Shown here in pieces: positions 46,157 to 56,699 of a stretch of DNA of 64,000 bases. The notes beneath the pieces were generated by a model, which saw only the letters and a program-made list of their open reading frames with translations, was not told where the DNA came from and made no database searches. The position numbers and the translations under genes are program-made. Position 1 is the first letter of the stretch; every line of letters begins with the position of its first letter. Source of the DNA: Gaeumannomyces sp. JS-464 (taxonomy: Eukaryota; Ascomycota; Sordariomycetes; Magnaporthales; Magnaporthaceae); NCBI GenBank assembly GCA_002197995.1, contig NGZR01000003.1:2852001-2916000 (forward strand), read 5' to 3'.

Positions 46157-46605
46157 TGTTACAATTAAAGGTTTGCTTTTAGGGTAAGGCATTTCGAAAG
46201 TGGTAAGGATAATATCGCTAGTGCTAATGGATACAGGATTACGTAACTTAAAAGGACAATTTAATTGTTTGCCCCAAGGGATGCTTAAAAGCTAACTTAA
46301 GTTAATTAATGCCGAAGCTTTTTAAAGCTATTTAAAATAGTAGGAAATCCATCCTTTATATATACGCTGCTTTTAGCTTTGTGTTAGGTTGGATTTATAG
46401 CTTTGCTATAAATCTATAAATCCGTTTTGGATTTGTTGCTTTGTTATAAATTTATAAATCCCTTTTGGATTTATTGTTTTGTTATAAATCTACAAATCCC
46501 TTTTGGTTTACGTAACTCCACGTAACCGGGGCGGGGCGGAGGCACCACCTCGGGGCCTCCCCTTTTTACCCTGCTGTTTTGGGGGCTTGCGTACTGGCCG
46601 TAATA
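46157..46605 (-). repeat. Gypsy B 5' LTR
   Basis: 449 bp, TGTTACAATT to CCGTAATA, B subtype. It is less AT-shifted than its partner at 13926-14376, especially in its outer 150 bp (CCGGGGCGGGGCGGAGGCACC). Confidence 0.85.
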
Positions 46606-47006
46606 AGGGGAACGCGTAACTTAAAAGGACAATTTAATTGCTTGCCCTAGGGAATGCCTAGGAGCTAACTTAGGTTCCCTAATGCCGAAGCCTTAGTTAA
46701 AGCTACCTAAAACAATAGGAAATCCATCCTTTATATATACGCTGCCTTTTGCCTTATATTGGGTTGGATTTGTGGATTTGTGGTTTCGCTAACGCAGATC
46801 CAGAGATCCCTTTGGCTTTGTGGATTTATGGTCCTATTAACACAAATCCAGAAATCCTTTTAGCTTTGTGGATTTGTGGTCCTCTTAACACAGATCCAAA
46901 GATCCAGCTGGGGTCACGTGACTCCACGTGTCCGGGTGCGGGGCAGGGGCACCGCCTGGGACCCCTTCCGTCCTGCCGCCCTGGGGCCTGCATACTGGTC
47001 GTAACA
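46606..47006 (-). repeat. Gypsy A 5' LTR, outer 401 bp, nearly unmutated
   Basis: Continues the LTR piece at 13846-13925. Together they give 481 bp, against 476 bp for the 3' LTR at 6606-7081. It ends GGTCGTAACA. It contains three tandem U3 repeats (about 46766-46905) with the unit GGATTTGTGGTCCTCTTAAC plus ACARATCCARAGATCC. GC-rich and clean, unlike the 3' LTR. Confidence 0.8.
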
Positions 47007-47262
47007 CCGCAGCGCTTCACAACGCCCCGGCGTATAGTTATACGCCCTACCGCCGATTGCCCGCTTACCAACAAGGAGCGCCGGAATGCGGCCCGACCCC
47101 CGTGTGCCTTCGGGTTTAATTTGCTAGCCGCCTCGATAGCAGCACTATAGCCTGGTGTAGATAAGCTTAGGTAGCGCTAGCACGTCGTATGCCCCTTGGG
47201 AGGCAGGGACTGGTAGACCCGACTTTACCGACGTTAAATATACTCACTCACTCACTTTCTCT
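47007..47262 (+). mobile_element. LINE 3' end fragment
   Basis: Matches the last ~250 bp of the LINE 3' UTR and ends in TACTCACTCACTCAC, then TTTCTCTCTC. The Gypsy A LTR abuts it directly. Beyond it, host-like sequence begins. 47263-47744 has no gene that I can support. Confidence 0.8.
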
Positions 47263-47744
47263 CTCTCGCTCTTTCTCACACCATGAGCATCCTATCAGTG
47301 GCTGCGGAGTATTGCAGCCGCCGGGAGCTAAAGGCTCACACGTGCCCCCGAGTTTACTGGCGCCACTTGGGATTAAAAGTGCACTTGAGGACGCCACAAA
47401 AGAATGGCGTTCTGCAGGAATACATGGCCAGTTATAACTGGCTCCTAGCATAGGATGCAGCCCTCCTCGGTCTATCACGCTATCCACCGGCTCCCAGAGC
47501 CCTCTCCTTAGGCCGCAATGCGACTCCCCCGTTATTAATATTTCTCTTCGCCCTGCACATTTCCCTTCGCCTCCGACCTAATTGTGATTCTCCGCCGGTT
47601 TCCTGCCTTGGCCCGCTTCGGCCTTCCAATCCTGAACGTGAGCGATATCGCTTATCGTATTAATCCAGCATCTATCTATTCTTGTCACGCGGGACATCTT
47701 GTTAGATTTCCCCCGGTTCCCGGCGATTATCCCGGCGTCCAGCA

Positions 47745-49900
47745 ATGTCGACTACCCTGTCTTTCTTTAAGGGTGCGCCACCGCCACCTGACAGGCCGTG
47801 GGCCGATGATAGCGCTGTTGTCTTGGATTCCTCCAGCGGTCTTGGTTCCCAGTCGTCCCTAGATGTGCAGCCTGTCTCGGACTGCGGCTCATCGTCTGGC
47901 AGTTCGGGGCCCAAGGTACGCCAGCGCAGCCGCCTTGGACTTTTGGTACCGTACCTGTATTTGAACTGATCTCGAACTAAAAAAAAAAAAATGACTTCAA
48001 TCTGCTAGTCTGGTCTGTCAGGTGCGCAGGTCCGCTCCTCCGTCGCGGATATCACTTCCCCCCCGCCGCAAGACTTGCTACACGAGTTCTGGGCTAAGCA
48101 ACATTTCCAAGCCGGCAAACGACGCCCTCTACCGTTCTTGGGCAGAGTTCCTCATCCGCGGGGTCAGCCACTCTCTCCCAGGCGTCAGGATTGACGCAGA
48201 CCTGGCCAGCAAGTTCTCCAATCCAGACACCATCATATCTACGAACGGGAAGGGCCAAATATCACTACCATGGTCGCCACCAGGATCCGGTGACTACAAA
48301 GAGGAGCATTGGGACATCATCTACAACGATATTAAGGAGGCCTGGCCCGCCGAGATGCAAAGGCTGGCGCCTTCTTGGGAAAGGACCGAGTTGCTGCGGG
48401 ATGACCACATCCAAGACGCCCTGAATTCCATGGGGGACCCATCGCAGCGAGCGAGCTTCCTCGACTGGACTCTAATCGTGGCCCCGTACAAAAGCAGCCT
48501 GCTCCTCCACCCCGGGCATTTCAAGGGGTCGTGGCCTTTATCGCGGGCACGTGTGTCCTTGAAAGAATTTGGATTCACCCGGCTTGGGTTTCCGTCCCTG
48601 GAGCTGCACCGACAGCTGCGATGGACAAGACGGCCCTGAAACGGTGGCCGAGGATTGAACGCCATTTCGGTGTGTGGAGAGAAGAGCTTGGTGCTGCAGA
48701 CGTGCATGGAAGATCATGGTCAGTGTTCCCCGCCCCCATAGCAGCCCGTTCACTTTATACCCGACTGTACCGCTACATTCGTGTACTTATTGTGGCTGTG
48801 CTCGGCGTTCTTTGCAGGACCATAAGCCCAACCTTCTCCATACTTCCGTGGGCGATCGCAGTGCTGGCTTCTTCCCAGGTCACCCTTGGCCACGATCTGA
48901 AAACATTCGATGTGGGCCAGTGCGGCGCCTGCTTCACCGCGCGCTACGCCAGGCCTTGGCCCATTGCAACTTGGACCAACTGGTGCTGCGTGGGGACGTT
49001 ATGCTGCACGCCCAGTTCCACATGCGCGCCATGGTGGTCGGAAATGTTGCATCGTCTACACGCCTCCACACTGCACGGACGGGCTGCTTCTCGTCCGGCG
49101 GGACGAGACTTACGGCGATGAGCTCGCCTCAGCGGCGGCGCAGCTTCCCGGCTCCGGCCGGAAGGGAGCCTCTCGTTCAAGCTGCGGGAGGCGCGCACAT
49201 CCGTTGCCATCCTTACATCAATCTGGGACGACCGCCCTCCCCACTACACGATGGTCACTCTGACGGATACGAAACAACAGAAATCCTGGCTATCGATTGC
49301 ATCGACGCTCAGGGTCAGTGGGCTGCTCACGGGATCAGGCAGCTGTCCAACAAACTGCTGGGGCTTGCCATCTTTCAGCTGGCTGTCGGGCGCATGATCT
49401 CCGTGTGGGCTATGCAATGGAGGAGCACGCTCAGCGCGCGTGGCGGCCCTGTGCAGCCGCCAAGAACAAGTCGACCCTGGTGGGCTTACCGCGACACAGC
49501 AGTTGCTTTTGCAGTCCCGCAGAATGATTCAGGAGCTCGGGACTGACCTTAGGAGCATGGTGCGCGACGTGACCGCTTCGATAGAAGTGGTGGTGGATGA
49601 GTCGACCGAGCGCACACTGGCCAATTGGGACGCCATCTGCGATCTCCACGCCCGTTCAGAAGCGCCGCTCCTAACTGACATTTGCGCAGCGTTTGGAGGA
49701 GCTGGCGCTGCAGGGAGCCGCGGCTGCCAACCGCGTGCAGGCCCAAACTCGAAGAGAGGAGTGCGATATGCCTTCGCTCCCCCGATCCGCTGTCGCAGTT
49801 GCCGCCGCACTCCTGATTTTGGGCTGGTCGAGCCTCGTCGCTTTCGCGTCTCGGAGCGGGGAATCGATTTCGTTGTTGCCCTTATAAGTCCGCGCCCAGA
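47745..49900 (+). CDS. Unidentified multi-exon gene, possibly broken
   Basis: Exon 1 (47745-47915) starts MSTTLSFFKGAPPPPDRPW and is Ser/Asp-rich. A convincing intron at 47916-48021 (GTACGC...CTGTCAG) joins in frame to exon 2 at 48022, which reads through YRSWAEFLIRGVSHSLPGVR and KEEHWDIIYNDIKEAWPAEM to HPGHFKG near 48525. Further coding-like blocks follow in changing frames: a hydrophobic stretch VVAFIAGTCVLERIW (48531), FKLREARTSVAILTSIWDDR and LTDTKQQKSWLSIA (49170-49300), RRMIQELGTDLRSM (49520), and LEELALQGAAAANRV with a membrane segment AVAVAAALLILGWSSLVAFA (49690-49850). A CTAAC...GCAG acceptor precedes the last block. I could not join all blocks, so introns or indels remain open. No family recognised. 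Codon use is balanced and there is no RIP. Confidence 0.45.
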
Positions 49901-49979
49901 TGCGAGACCGTCCACCAACGTCGCGCGCGGGTACCCATGGTTTTTTGACGATGCTCCCAGACATCCGGGGTCCTGAGGC

Positions 49980-50870
49980 CAGGTCAGCCGGCTCACCCGC
50001 AGCTTTCTCTTGTCTCTTACAGACCGTCTGTTTTTCTAACCGCGTGCCTTGACGCAGCGACATCGACAACCAACCTCCACCTCTTAAGGTCAGAACATAA
50101 GAGACCAGACCGACGGCTCGGCTGCTTCTGCCGCCTGGAGCACACGCTCCGTCGAGCAGGTTGCTGGACAGACCGCGGTAAAGCAGCCGGCCCGACGTTT
50201 TCCCCGCCGAGGAGACGTGATAGCAAATACTTGAGGGAGCACGAGGATTCGAGGTTAGCCCGATTCGCGCCGTTCATGCCGCCCCTCGCCGAACCCCACC
50301 CACACCCGACCCGAGTACATCCCATGTGTCATTCGTATTAACATGTGCTCTGGACGCCCCCGAACAGCGACTGCTTGCGAGAAACCGCCAGCTTGTCTAA
50401 CAGCCCCCGCTGAGGAGACATGACAGAAGACGGTACAAGGTACCGTTACCTGGCTCGGTTGACCGCCGAGGTCAGTTCAATGCGCTCCCTAGGCGGCGAT
50501 GTAAATCGGTAGTGAATGTTCGCCGACACACCCTGAAAAGCGACTACCTGCGCGAACCTGCCAGGTTGTCCAGTGACTCGGACTCTGGGCGCACAAATCC
50601 TGGCGACCACGCCATCATGGGAGCTACTGTACACGCGGCAGACCTTGGCGACCATGACGCTACACCTATACAGCGTCCGAAGCAGCCGCCCTCTCCGGAG
50701 ACGCCGGGGTTTTGCGCACACGAGCCCGACGCCAGAATAACAGCCGAAGCGGAGCAGGCCGCGGCCGCGGCGAGGAGCCTCCTAGCGACCTTAAAACTGC
50801 GTTTTATCGTGTTGGCGGGTCACGGCAGGTACCCGCTTGAGGCAGCTGGCGTTTGCACGTCGAACAGGGC
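49980..50870. other. Intergenic, no supported gene
   Basis: GC-rich, non-repetitive sequence with overlapping ORFs of 90-120 codons on both strands (for example 50512-50880 +). None shows a domain, and both strands are about equally open, as is common in GC-rich DNA. Confidence 0.4.
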
Positions 50871-50874
50871 TCCC

Positions 50875-51385
50875 CTATGAGCGCAAGCAAATGGCACGAA
50901 CCCCCAGGTCCGGGCGCCGGGAGGTGGCGGCGCGAGGGCAGAGTCCTGGGCGGCGATGACGGCACTGTCTATGGGGTGGCTGGAGCGAAAGGCGCGCAGG
51001 CCGCGAGGGGCTGGAGTCTGGTAAACTTATCTGGGAATCGGCCGAATGCAGTGGCTCGTCATCCGCGGCGCCGTGGACCTCGTCACCGCCCACTTTACCC
51101 TGGCTTTTTTTGGCCATTGACCGCCCGGCCTTCTTCTCCTTGGCGAGAAACTTTCTGGTATAACCGCTCGTGACGATGCTAGCAACGTCCACGACGTCAT
51201 CGTCCTTCTCTGCCGCCTTGTCATCTTGAAGCTCTATGTCGGATCCCAGAGCTGCAATGGCGTCCGGCGCGGCACTTCCTTGGGGCTCTGCTTCGAGCAT
51301 CGGTGCATTAACGGCCGAGGGCGACAGGGTGTTGGAAGCGGTGGAGGGCTGCCGGGATGGAATGCTGAGTTCCCTGTCGCCGCTC
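50875..51385 (-). pseudogene. Probable C-terminal part of the Clr5 gene, frame-shifted
   Basis: An open - strand frame with coherent composition: SIPSRQPSTASNTLSPSAVN, IAALGSDIELQDDKAAEKDD, TSGYTRKFLAKEKKAGRSMA. It begins in the same place where the Clr5 exon runs into TAG (51386-51388), but in another frame. Fungal Clr5 proteins usually continue with a long variable region, so I read this as the displaced C-terminus. It could also be reached by an undetected intron. Confidence 0.4.
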
Positions 51386-52304
51386 CTATGCGCTACTCCG
51401 GCTGTTCTTCTTGGTCCTGATCCCCCAAGCCTTGAGCCTGAATTTGTACATCTTCACGCTAATGGGCAGCGCGCAAGGAATCTACAATTAGCGGCAAAAT
51501 TCAAGTACGGTTTGCGCGGAATACCTACCACACGTTGTAGGTAAGGAATTTTTTTTTTTAAAAAAAAAAAAAAAGTAATAAGAAAAGCGCGGGACGCAAA
51601 GGCAATATGGCAAAAAAGCGTTTTTTTTTTTTTTTTTTGCGGGTAGCGTATAGGTGCATGTGCATATCCGCGGATATTATGATAACATACCTTGCAACAA
51701 AGTTGTGTTCGGCGCGCATGATACGCATGACCTCTTTGAGCGGCTTACTCTGTTTGAGGTAGAGCTCTTTTATAATGCCTTCGCACGACTCCCACATGGC
51801 CGACATTGGGCCTTCAGTCCGAGGGACGACCCGGCTGTCGGAGGATGGCATGGCGGGCGTTTTTGTGGAACGCGACAGCTCGCGGGGCTCCTCCAAGATG
51901 TCAGGGTCGGGTTGGGGCTGGCTCGGGCTCCTGGGCTTTGGCTCGCCCATGCTCCGATTCTCCAGCCGTTGTTCCACCTGCTGCCGTATTGAATCGGCCA
52001 GGTTGGCGACACAGGGACCGCAGCCGATCTTCAGGATCCATGTTTTCTGCCGGTTGGTTCGTGCTGTGCTTCTCCCCAAAGATCCAGTCCCAAGTTGCCC
52101 TTCCCGTGGCGACGAATACAATCGCTTCCTCCTGCAATTTGGGAGGGAGGCGGGCGAAATCGTAGAGGTCTCTCTCTCCCATGTCTGAGATGTCCATGCC
52201 GTGCGCTAGGAGCAGCTTGTGCGCGCCCAAGCGCGCCGATTCCGTAGGTGGAGAATCCGGATCCCGTTCGATTCCATATACAGTGGATCGTGATTCTCGT
52301 TGAG
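51386..52304 (-). pseudogene. Clr5-domain protein gene, 5'-truncated and frame-shifted
   Basis: The Clr5 domain is a DNA-binding-like module of fungal regulators. On the - strand the first exon (52304-51691) follows an acceptor GCTAAC...CCGCAG. It contains LLLAHGMDISDMGERDLYDF and LQEEAIVFVATGRATWDWIF, then a one-base shift near 52010 (DPEDRLRSL / VANLADSIRQQVEQRLE). The N-terminal part of Clr5 follows: MWESCEGIIKELYLKQSK and MRIMRAEHNFVA. An intron with GTATGT...CCCATTAG (51690-51459) leads to exon 2, SVKMYKFRLKAWGIRTKKN, which completes the domain. The intron contains long A/T homopolymers (51550-51640). The 5' exon is separated by LINE L4. Confidence 0.65.
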
Positions 52305-52350
52305 CTGCGGAGAGGTTAGCTTTCAGGTCCTACGGCGGTCGAGTCTGCAA

Positions 52351-52363
52351 TGGTATTAAACAT
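52351..52363. repeat. Target-site duplication of LINE L4 (left)
   Basis: TGGTATTAAACAT, identical to 58543-58555. Confidence 0.9.
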
Positions 52364-52929
52364 GAGTGAGTGAGTGAGTATATTTAACGTCAGTAAGTCG
52401 GGATCTACCAGTCCCTGCCTCCCAAGGGGCATATAACGTGCTAGCGCTACCTAAGCTAAACACTAGGCTACATGTTGCTATCCGGCGGCTAGCAGAATTA
52501 AACCCGAAGGCATACGAAGGTCGGGCCGCGTTCCGGCGCTTTTTGTCAGTGAGCGGGCAATCGGCGGTAGGGCGTATATATATACGCCAGGGCGTTGTAA
52601 AGCGCTGCGGGTGGTAGTAGTGCGTTCGGCCGGCGAGTATGCCGATAAAGGGGTGAGGCCGGGTTTTAAGCTGGAAGGTCCTCGGGACCCCCAAGGCCCG
52701 GCCGGAAGTGCGGGGGCCAACGAGCCTACTGTTAGTCCTGGTGGTACAAAGGAAAAAGGTAACAAGCGTGGGAGAATAAGGAAAAGGATATATGCGGGCT
52801 TTTTAAGCCCTATTGTTATCGTCCAGCGATAGTGTAATAATTAGTAGCTTCGACGAACGAAGCAAAAAGGAAAGGCTTTTAAAGTAGCCGTTTCCAATAT
52901 CCGGGCCTGTCGAAAGCCGGGGAGGGGTT

Positions 52930-55900
52930 CGTTATAAGCCATTTATTTTTTGCCGTTTTAGCTAACCTGCAAAATACAAAGTGGGAAGGGATTTGTTTTT
53001 TCCGCAGCGGTACGGGTTATCGTTTTCGTGCTGGAATTTCGGTAATACCAGTCGAAATCCTCGTAACCGGTACGTGCGGCTATTAGCCGTTGCAATACCT
53101 TCCGGTGCAGCTGCAACGCTTCGGGCGTATGTTGTGGTGCGGCGGGAGGCTTATAGCCTTATACCGATCCGGAAAGTTGTTTTTAAACCATGCGTTCCGG
53201 GCGTCCCGGGCTATTTTCCGGGCTAAAGCCTTTACTCCGGCCACCGTTGGTTTAAAATGTTAAGGTATTGGCAGGGCCGATCCCAACTTTGCTTCGGCGT
53301 TTGCCTTTTCGTTTTCGCGATTCCCGTATAGCCCGGGGACCAGCGTACGTATACCTGGTATTTATTTATAAAGCAATAGATTTTTTTAAAAGCCTTTTGT
53401 AAATTATTAAAGGCCGTGCTTAAACAGCCGTTGGCCGCCGAGGTGTTATCGAGGCACAAATGGAAAGTGTAATTGCGGAAGCTGCAAACGGCTTTACGGA
53501 GGCCCATTCGGGCCCCTTCCGCCTCGCCGTCGAATACTTCCGCGGGATGCGCCAGCCGGCCGTGCCCGGAAAGTTTGCGTTAGCCGGTTTGGTATATTAC
53601 CCAGCCGTATCCAACTGCCCCGTTTTTTGCTTTAAACCCGTCGTTATATATTATAACGTCGGTAAGTGGGAGGGTGCAAAGCCACGCCGTAAATGTTTTA
53701 ACGGCTGTTTGCTTTTTTTATATAGCCACCGTAAGCCCCGTATATTTATAAAGGAGGTAAGCCGGGCGAGTGCAAGCCGGAAAAAGTTCGGCCGTCCTTT
53801 GCAAAAAGGTTGCAAACTTGCCGGGTAAGCCTGCCTTAAGCCTTTGGGCGTTAAAAGCTGGCTTAGCCGCTGCGGCCAAAAGGTGATTTTCCGGAACCGT
53901 ATTTATACGGGCCGTAAAACGAAAGCGGGCTTGTTTTAAAAGCGTTTGGGCGCTTAAAATGCCGGATTTGTAATGTAATACGTTTATCGGTATGGTTTTC
54001 CAAGCTAAAACCATTGCTTTAAAAAACGCGGTTAAGGCTTTATTAACCCGATCGATTAAATAGCTTTAGCGGATAATTTGCTATTGTGCCGGCTTGTACG
54101 GGTGTGGTTTAGTTTTACCCCTATACCATACCTCGGCCTCGTATAAAGCCGTGGGGATTATAACCGTTATAACGGCTTTGTAAACCGAATGTGCCGGTAT
54201 CCCCCCTATCGAATTTATAAACCTTCGGAAGTGGTTAGCGACGCTTTGGGCTTTTGCAGCCCTATTATCCACGTAGGCTTTAAAATTAAGCCTTTGGTCG
54301 AAAAGAACCCTTAACCACCGTAAAGCTCTTGTAGCTTGTTGTATGGTAAAGCCTTCCGCCGTAACCGCCGGGGTTGTGGGATTTTTCCGCTTAAAAAAGT
54401 GCATAAGCTCGCACTTCCCCGGGTCGAAAGCCACTTTATTAGCCTTTTCCTAGCGGAGGATTTCCGCTACCGTTGTTTTTGCTTTACGAAAGCACTCCTC
54501 CGAAGTGCTACCCGTTACGCAAATGCTTATATCGTCCGCGTATTTATACTTAACCGCTTTTGCTTTGGGTAAAATTTCGGCCATATACAGCATAAACAAA
54601 ACCGGTAACGCCGGTAACCTTTAGGGTAGCTCGTAATCCGGGGAAAAAGGGGGTGCCGTAACGTTTTTCAAACGCATTTTAACCACTTTATTTCCTGCAA
54701 AAGATAATACTTATCGTACTAACGTTGGATTTTAGCCTTGGTTTAAAAGCTTTTAAAAAAGCTTCCGGCGAAATACGGCGTCGAAAGCCCCTTATATATT
54801 TATAATAACGAAAGCGGCCGTTTTATGCTTTTGGAAGGCCCGTTCCACCTCGTGGGCCACGCATGCCGTTAAATCGATAGCGGCCTTTTTCGGGGTAACC
54901 CCGGCGTGTTGCGGGGTATAAGCCCGTATTATAATGCGAGGGATGCCATCCGCGAAACTACCAGCCGCTTTAATCCTTTCCCTAAGCACGGGAGTAAAGC
55001 TATCGGGCGGTAGGATTTTGGGTTCGTTAAATTCGTTTTATTCGGCTTTTTTAACATAACCACTTCCGCTGTGCGGAAAAGGGCTGGGTGGTGCCCGGCT
55101 TTAAAGCAAGCCTCGAAAAAGGCCTTAACGTATTCCCCTATTGCCGGCCACGCCGTTGTAAGTAGCTTAACCGTTAAAAAATCGACGCCCGGGGCCGTGT
55201 TTGCCGTGCTAACAATGCACTTCCGGCATTCCTCTAAAAAGACGTGGGGGTCCCACGGGAATTGTGCGGTCCTTTAAGTAGCTTTTTGCTATAACGGGTC
55301 CTTTTGTAAGTCGTTTTCCGCCGTAAACCTACGGAGGATTTTGCGGCCTAATGCTTCCGCTTTATCTTTTAGAGCTATTATAACTTCCCCGTTAATATTA
55401 ACGGGGGAAGCCGTATAGCGGGTGTAAGTTTATACCACTTTACAGCACGGTTAAGCGCGCTTTCGGGGAATCCATTTCTTTTAACACGCTGGCCCAATAC
55501 TGTTTTTTAGCCGTCCGAACCGTTGCTTTTAAAGCACGGGTTTCGGCTGTAAAAGGCCCGCCGTTTCCCATAGCTTTTGCAAAGTCCCGTTAAGCGTTGG
55601 CGCACTTTCGTTTTATTAAGGTTGGCTTTTTCTTTTAGCTTTAAACCCCCGGCCGAAAGCTATTAACGCATTTTTTAATAAGTTTGTTAATGCTTCGGCC
55701 GCTTTATCCAAGTAGTTCGCAATGCTGGGTTGTAAATGGTGGCAGGTTGCCGGCCCCCGTTGCTACCGCGTTTGCGAAAAACGGTAGTTTATCGTTTAGT
55801 AGCGTTATACGCCGGCAGTTCGGAACAACGTTATTGCGGTTAGGAATTTCGATCCGTATCGAGCGGTGGTCCGAATCGGTTGCTAGTAAAAGGTCGATTT

Positions 55901-56530
55901 TCCGCTATTGCCAAAAGGGCGTTAAAAAAGGTAAAATCCAAAACGCCCCCGTCGTTATGCGTAGGCTAGCCTAGGTCGGTAAGTAGGAAAAGTATATAAG
56001 TATTAGCCTATTGGGCGTATATTTTGGCCCTTATTCTTATTACTTTTAACCGGATCCCACGCCGGGGACCTTGCGTTAAAGTTCCAATAATAGCATTTTG
56101 CCGTTAGGCCAACGTAGTAAAAAGTTTAACGAAGGTTCCGAAAAGGTCCCCTAAAAGCCTATATACGTTAACGAAAGTGCACCCGGCGACGGTAAGCAAA
56201 GGATGTCCCGGGTATTGCCTGCCGGCCGGTCCGCTACGGGCCGAAACCCCGGGTCCTTCCGTACGTAAGTTATTACCCGAGCCTGGTTTGGTAATCGTGC
56301 CAGCTATTTACCGGTAAATAGCTCGTATAACGGGTGGGTGCAAAGCATAAGCTTTTTTCCACGCGCTAAAAGGCTTGCATTAGCACCACGTCGATATTTT
56401 GGCTCCAAAATATTAAAGTAAAGTAGCCCCCGCTTCCCAGCTACGTCGAACGTTCGCTTAGCGGCGGTTAAAGCACGGCGTTCGGGGCGAACCCCGGCGC
56501 CGGGCTATTGCCATGCGTTTGTTGTATCCG
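52930..56530 (-). pseudogene. LINE L4 ORF2
   Basis: Endonuclease about 56530-55680; the catalytic GDFN region near 56080 reads GGAACTTTAAC with a lost base. RT about 55450-54080 with TPKKAAIDLTACVAHEVERA near 54900 and an intact YADD near 54535. RNase H about 53800-53240 (RWSPGY block near 53340). RIP-type stops appear throughout, with about ten frame changes. Confidence 0.8.
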
Positions 56531-56699
56531 GTTGGCTGCTGGCATACGTAAAAGCGGCGTTAGTGTATTAGGGGCTTTGGCTTTAAGGTTATTGGCCGGC
56601 GGTACCGTCGGTTTCCTCCGGGGGGTTTCCGGTTATTTCGATACCTTTTCGGGCTCGGGGGGTCCAGTTCCATATCCGCCAATACTTCGTATTGGTTGT

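Noticed and set aside
48674..49546. A 290-codon open frame on the + strand
   Set aside because: It overlaps coding-like text in two other frames, is rich in R, H, S and P as is typical of off-frame GC-rich DNA, and starts inside another block. Only short pieces of it (for example LRQALAHCNLDQLVLRG) look plausible, so I did not call it as a gene.
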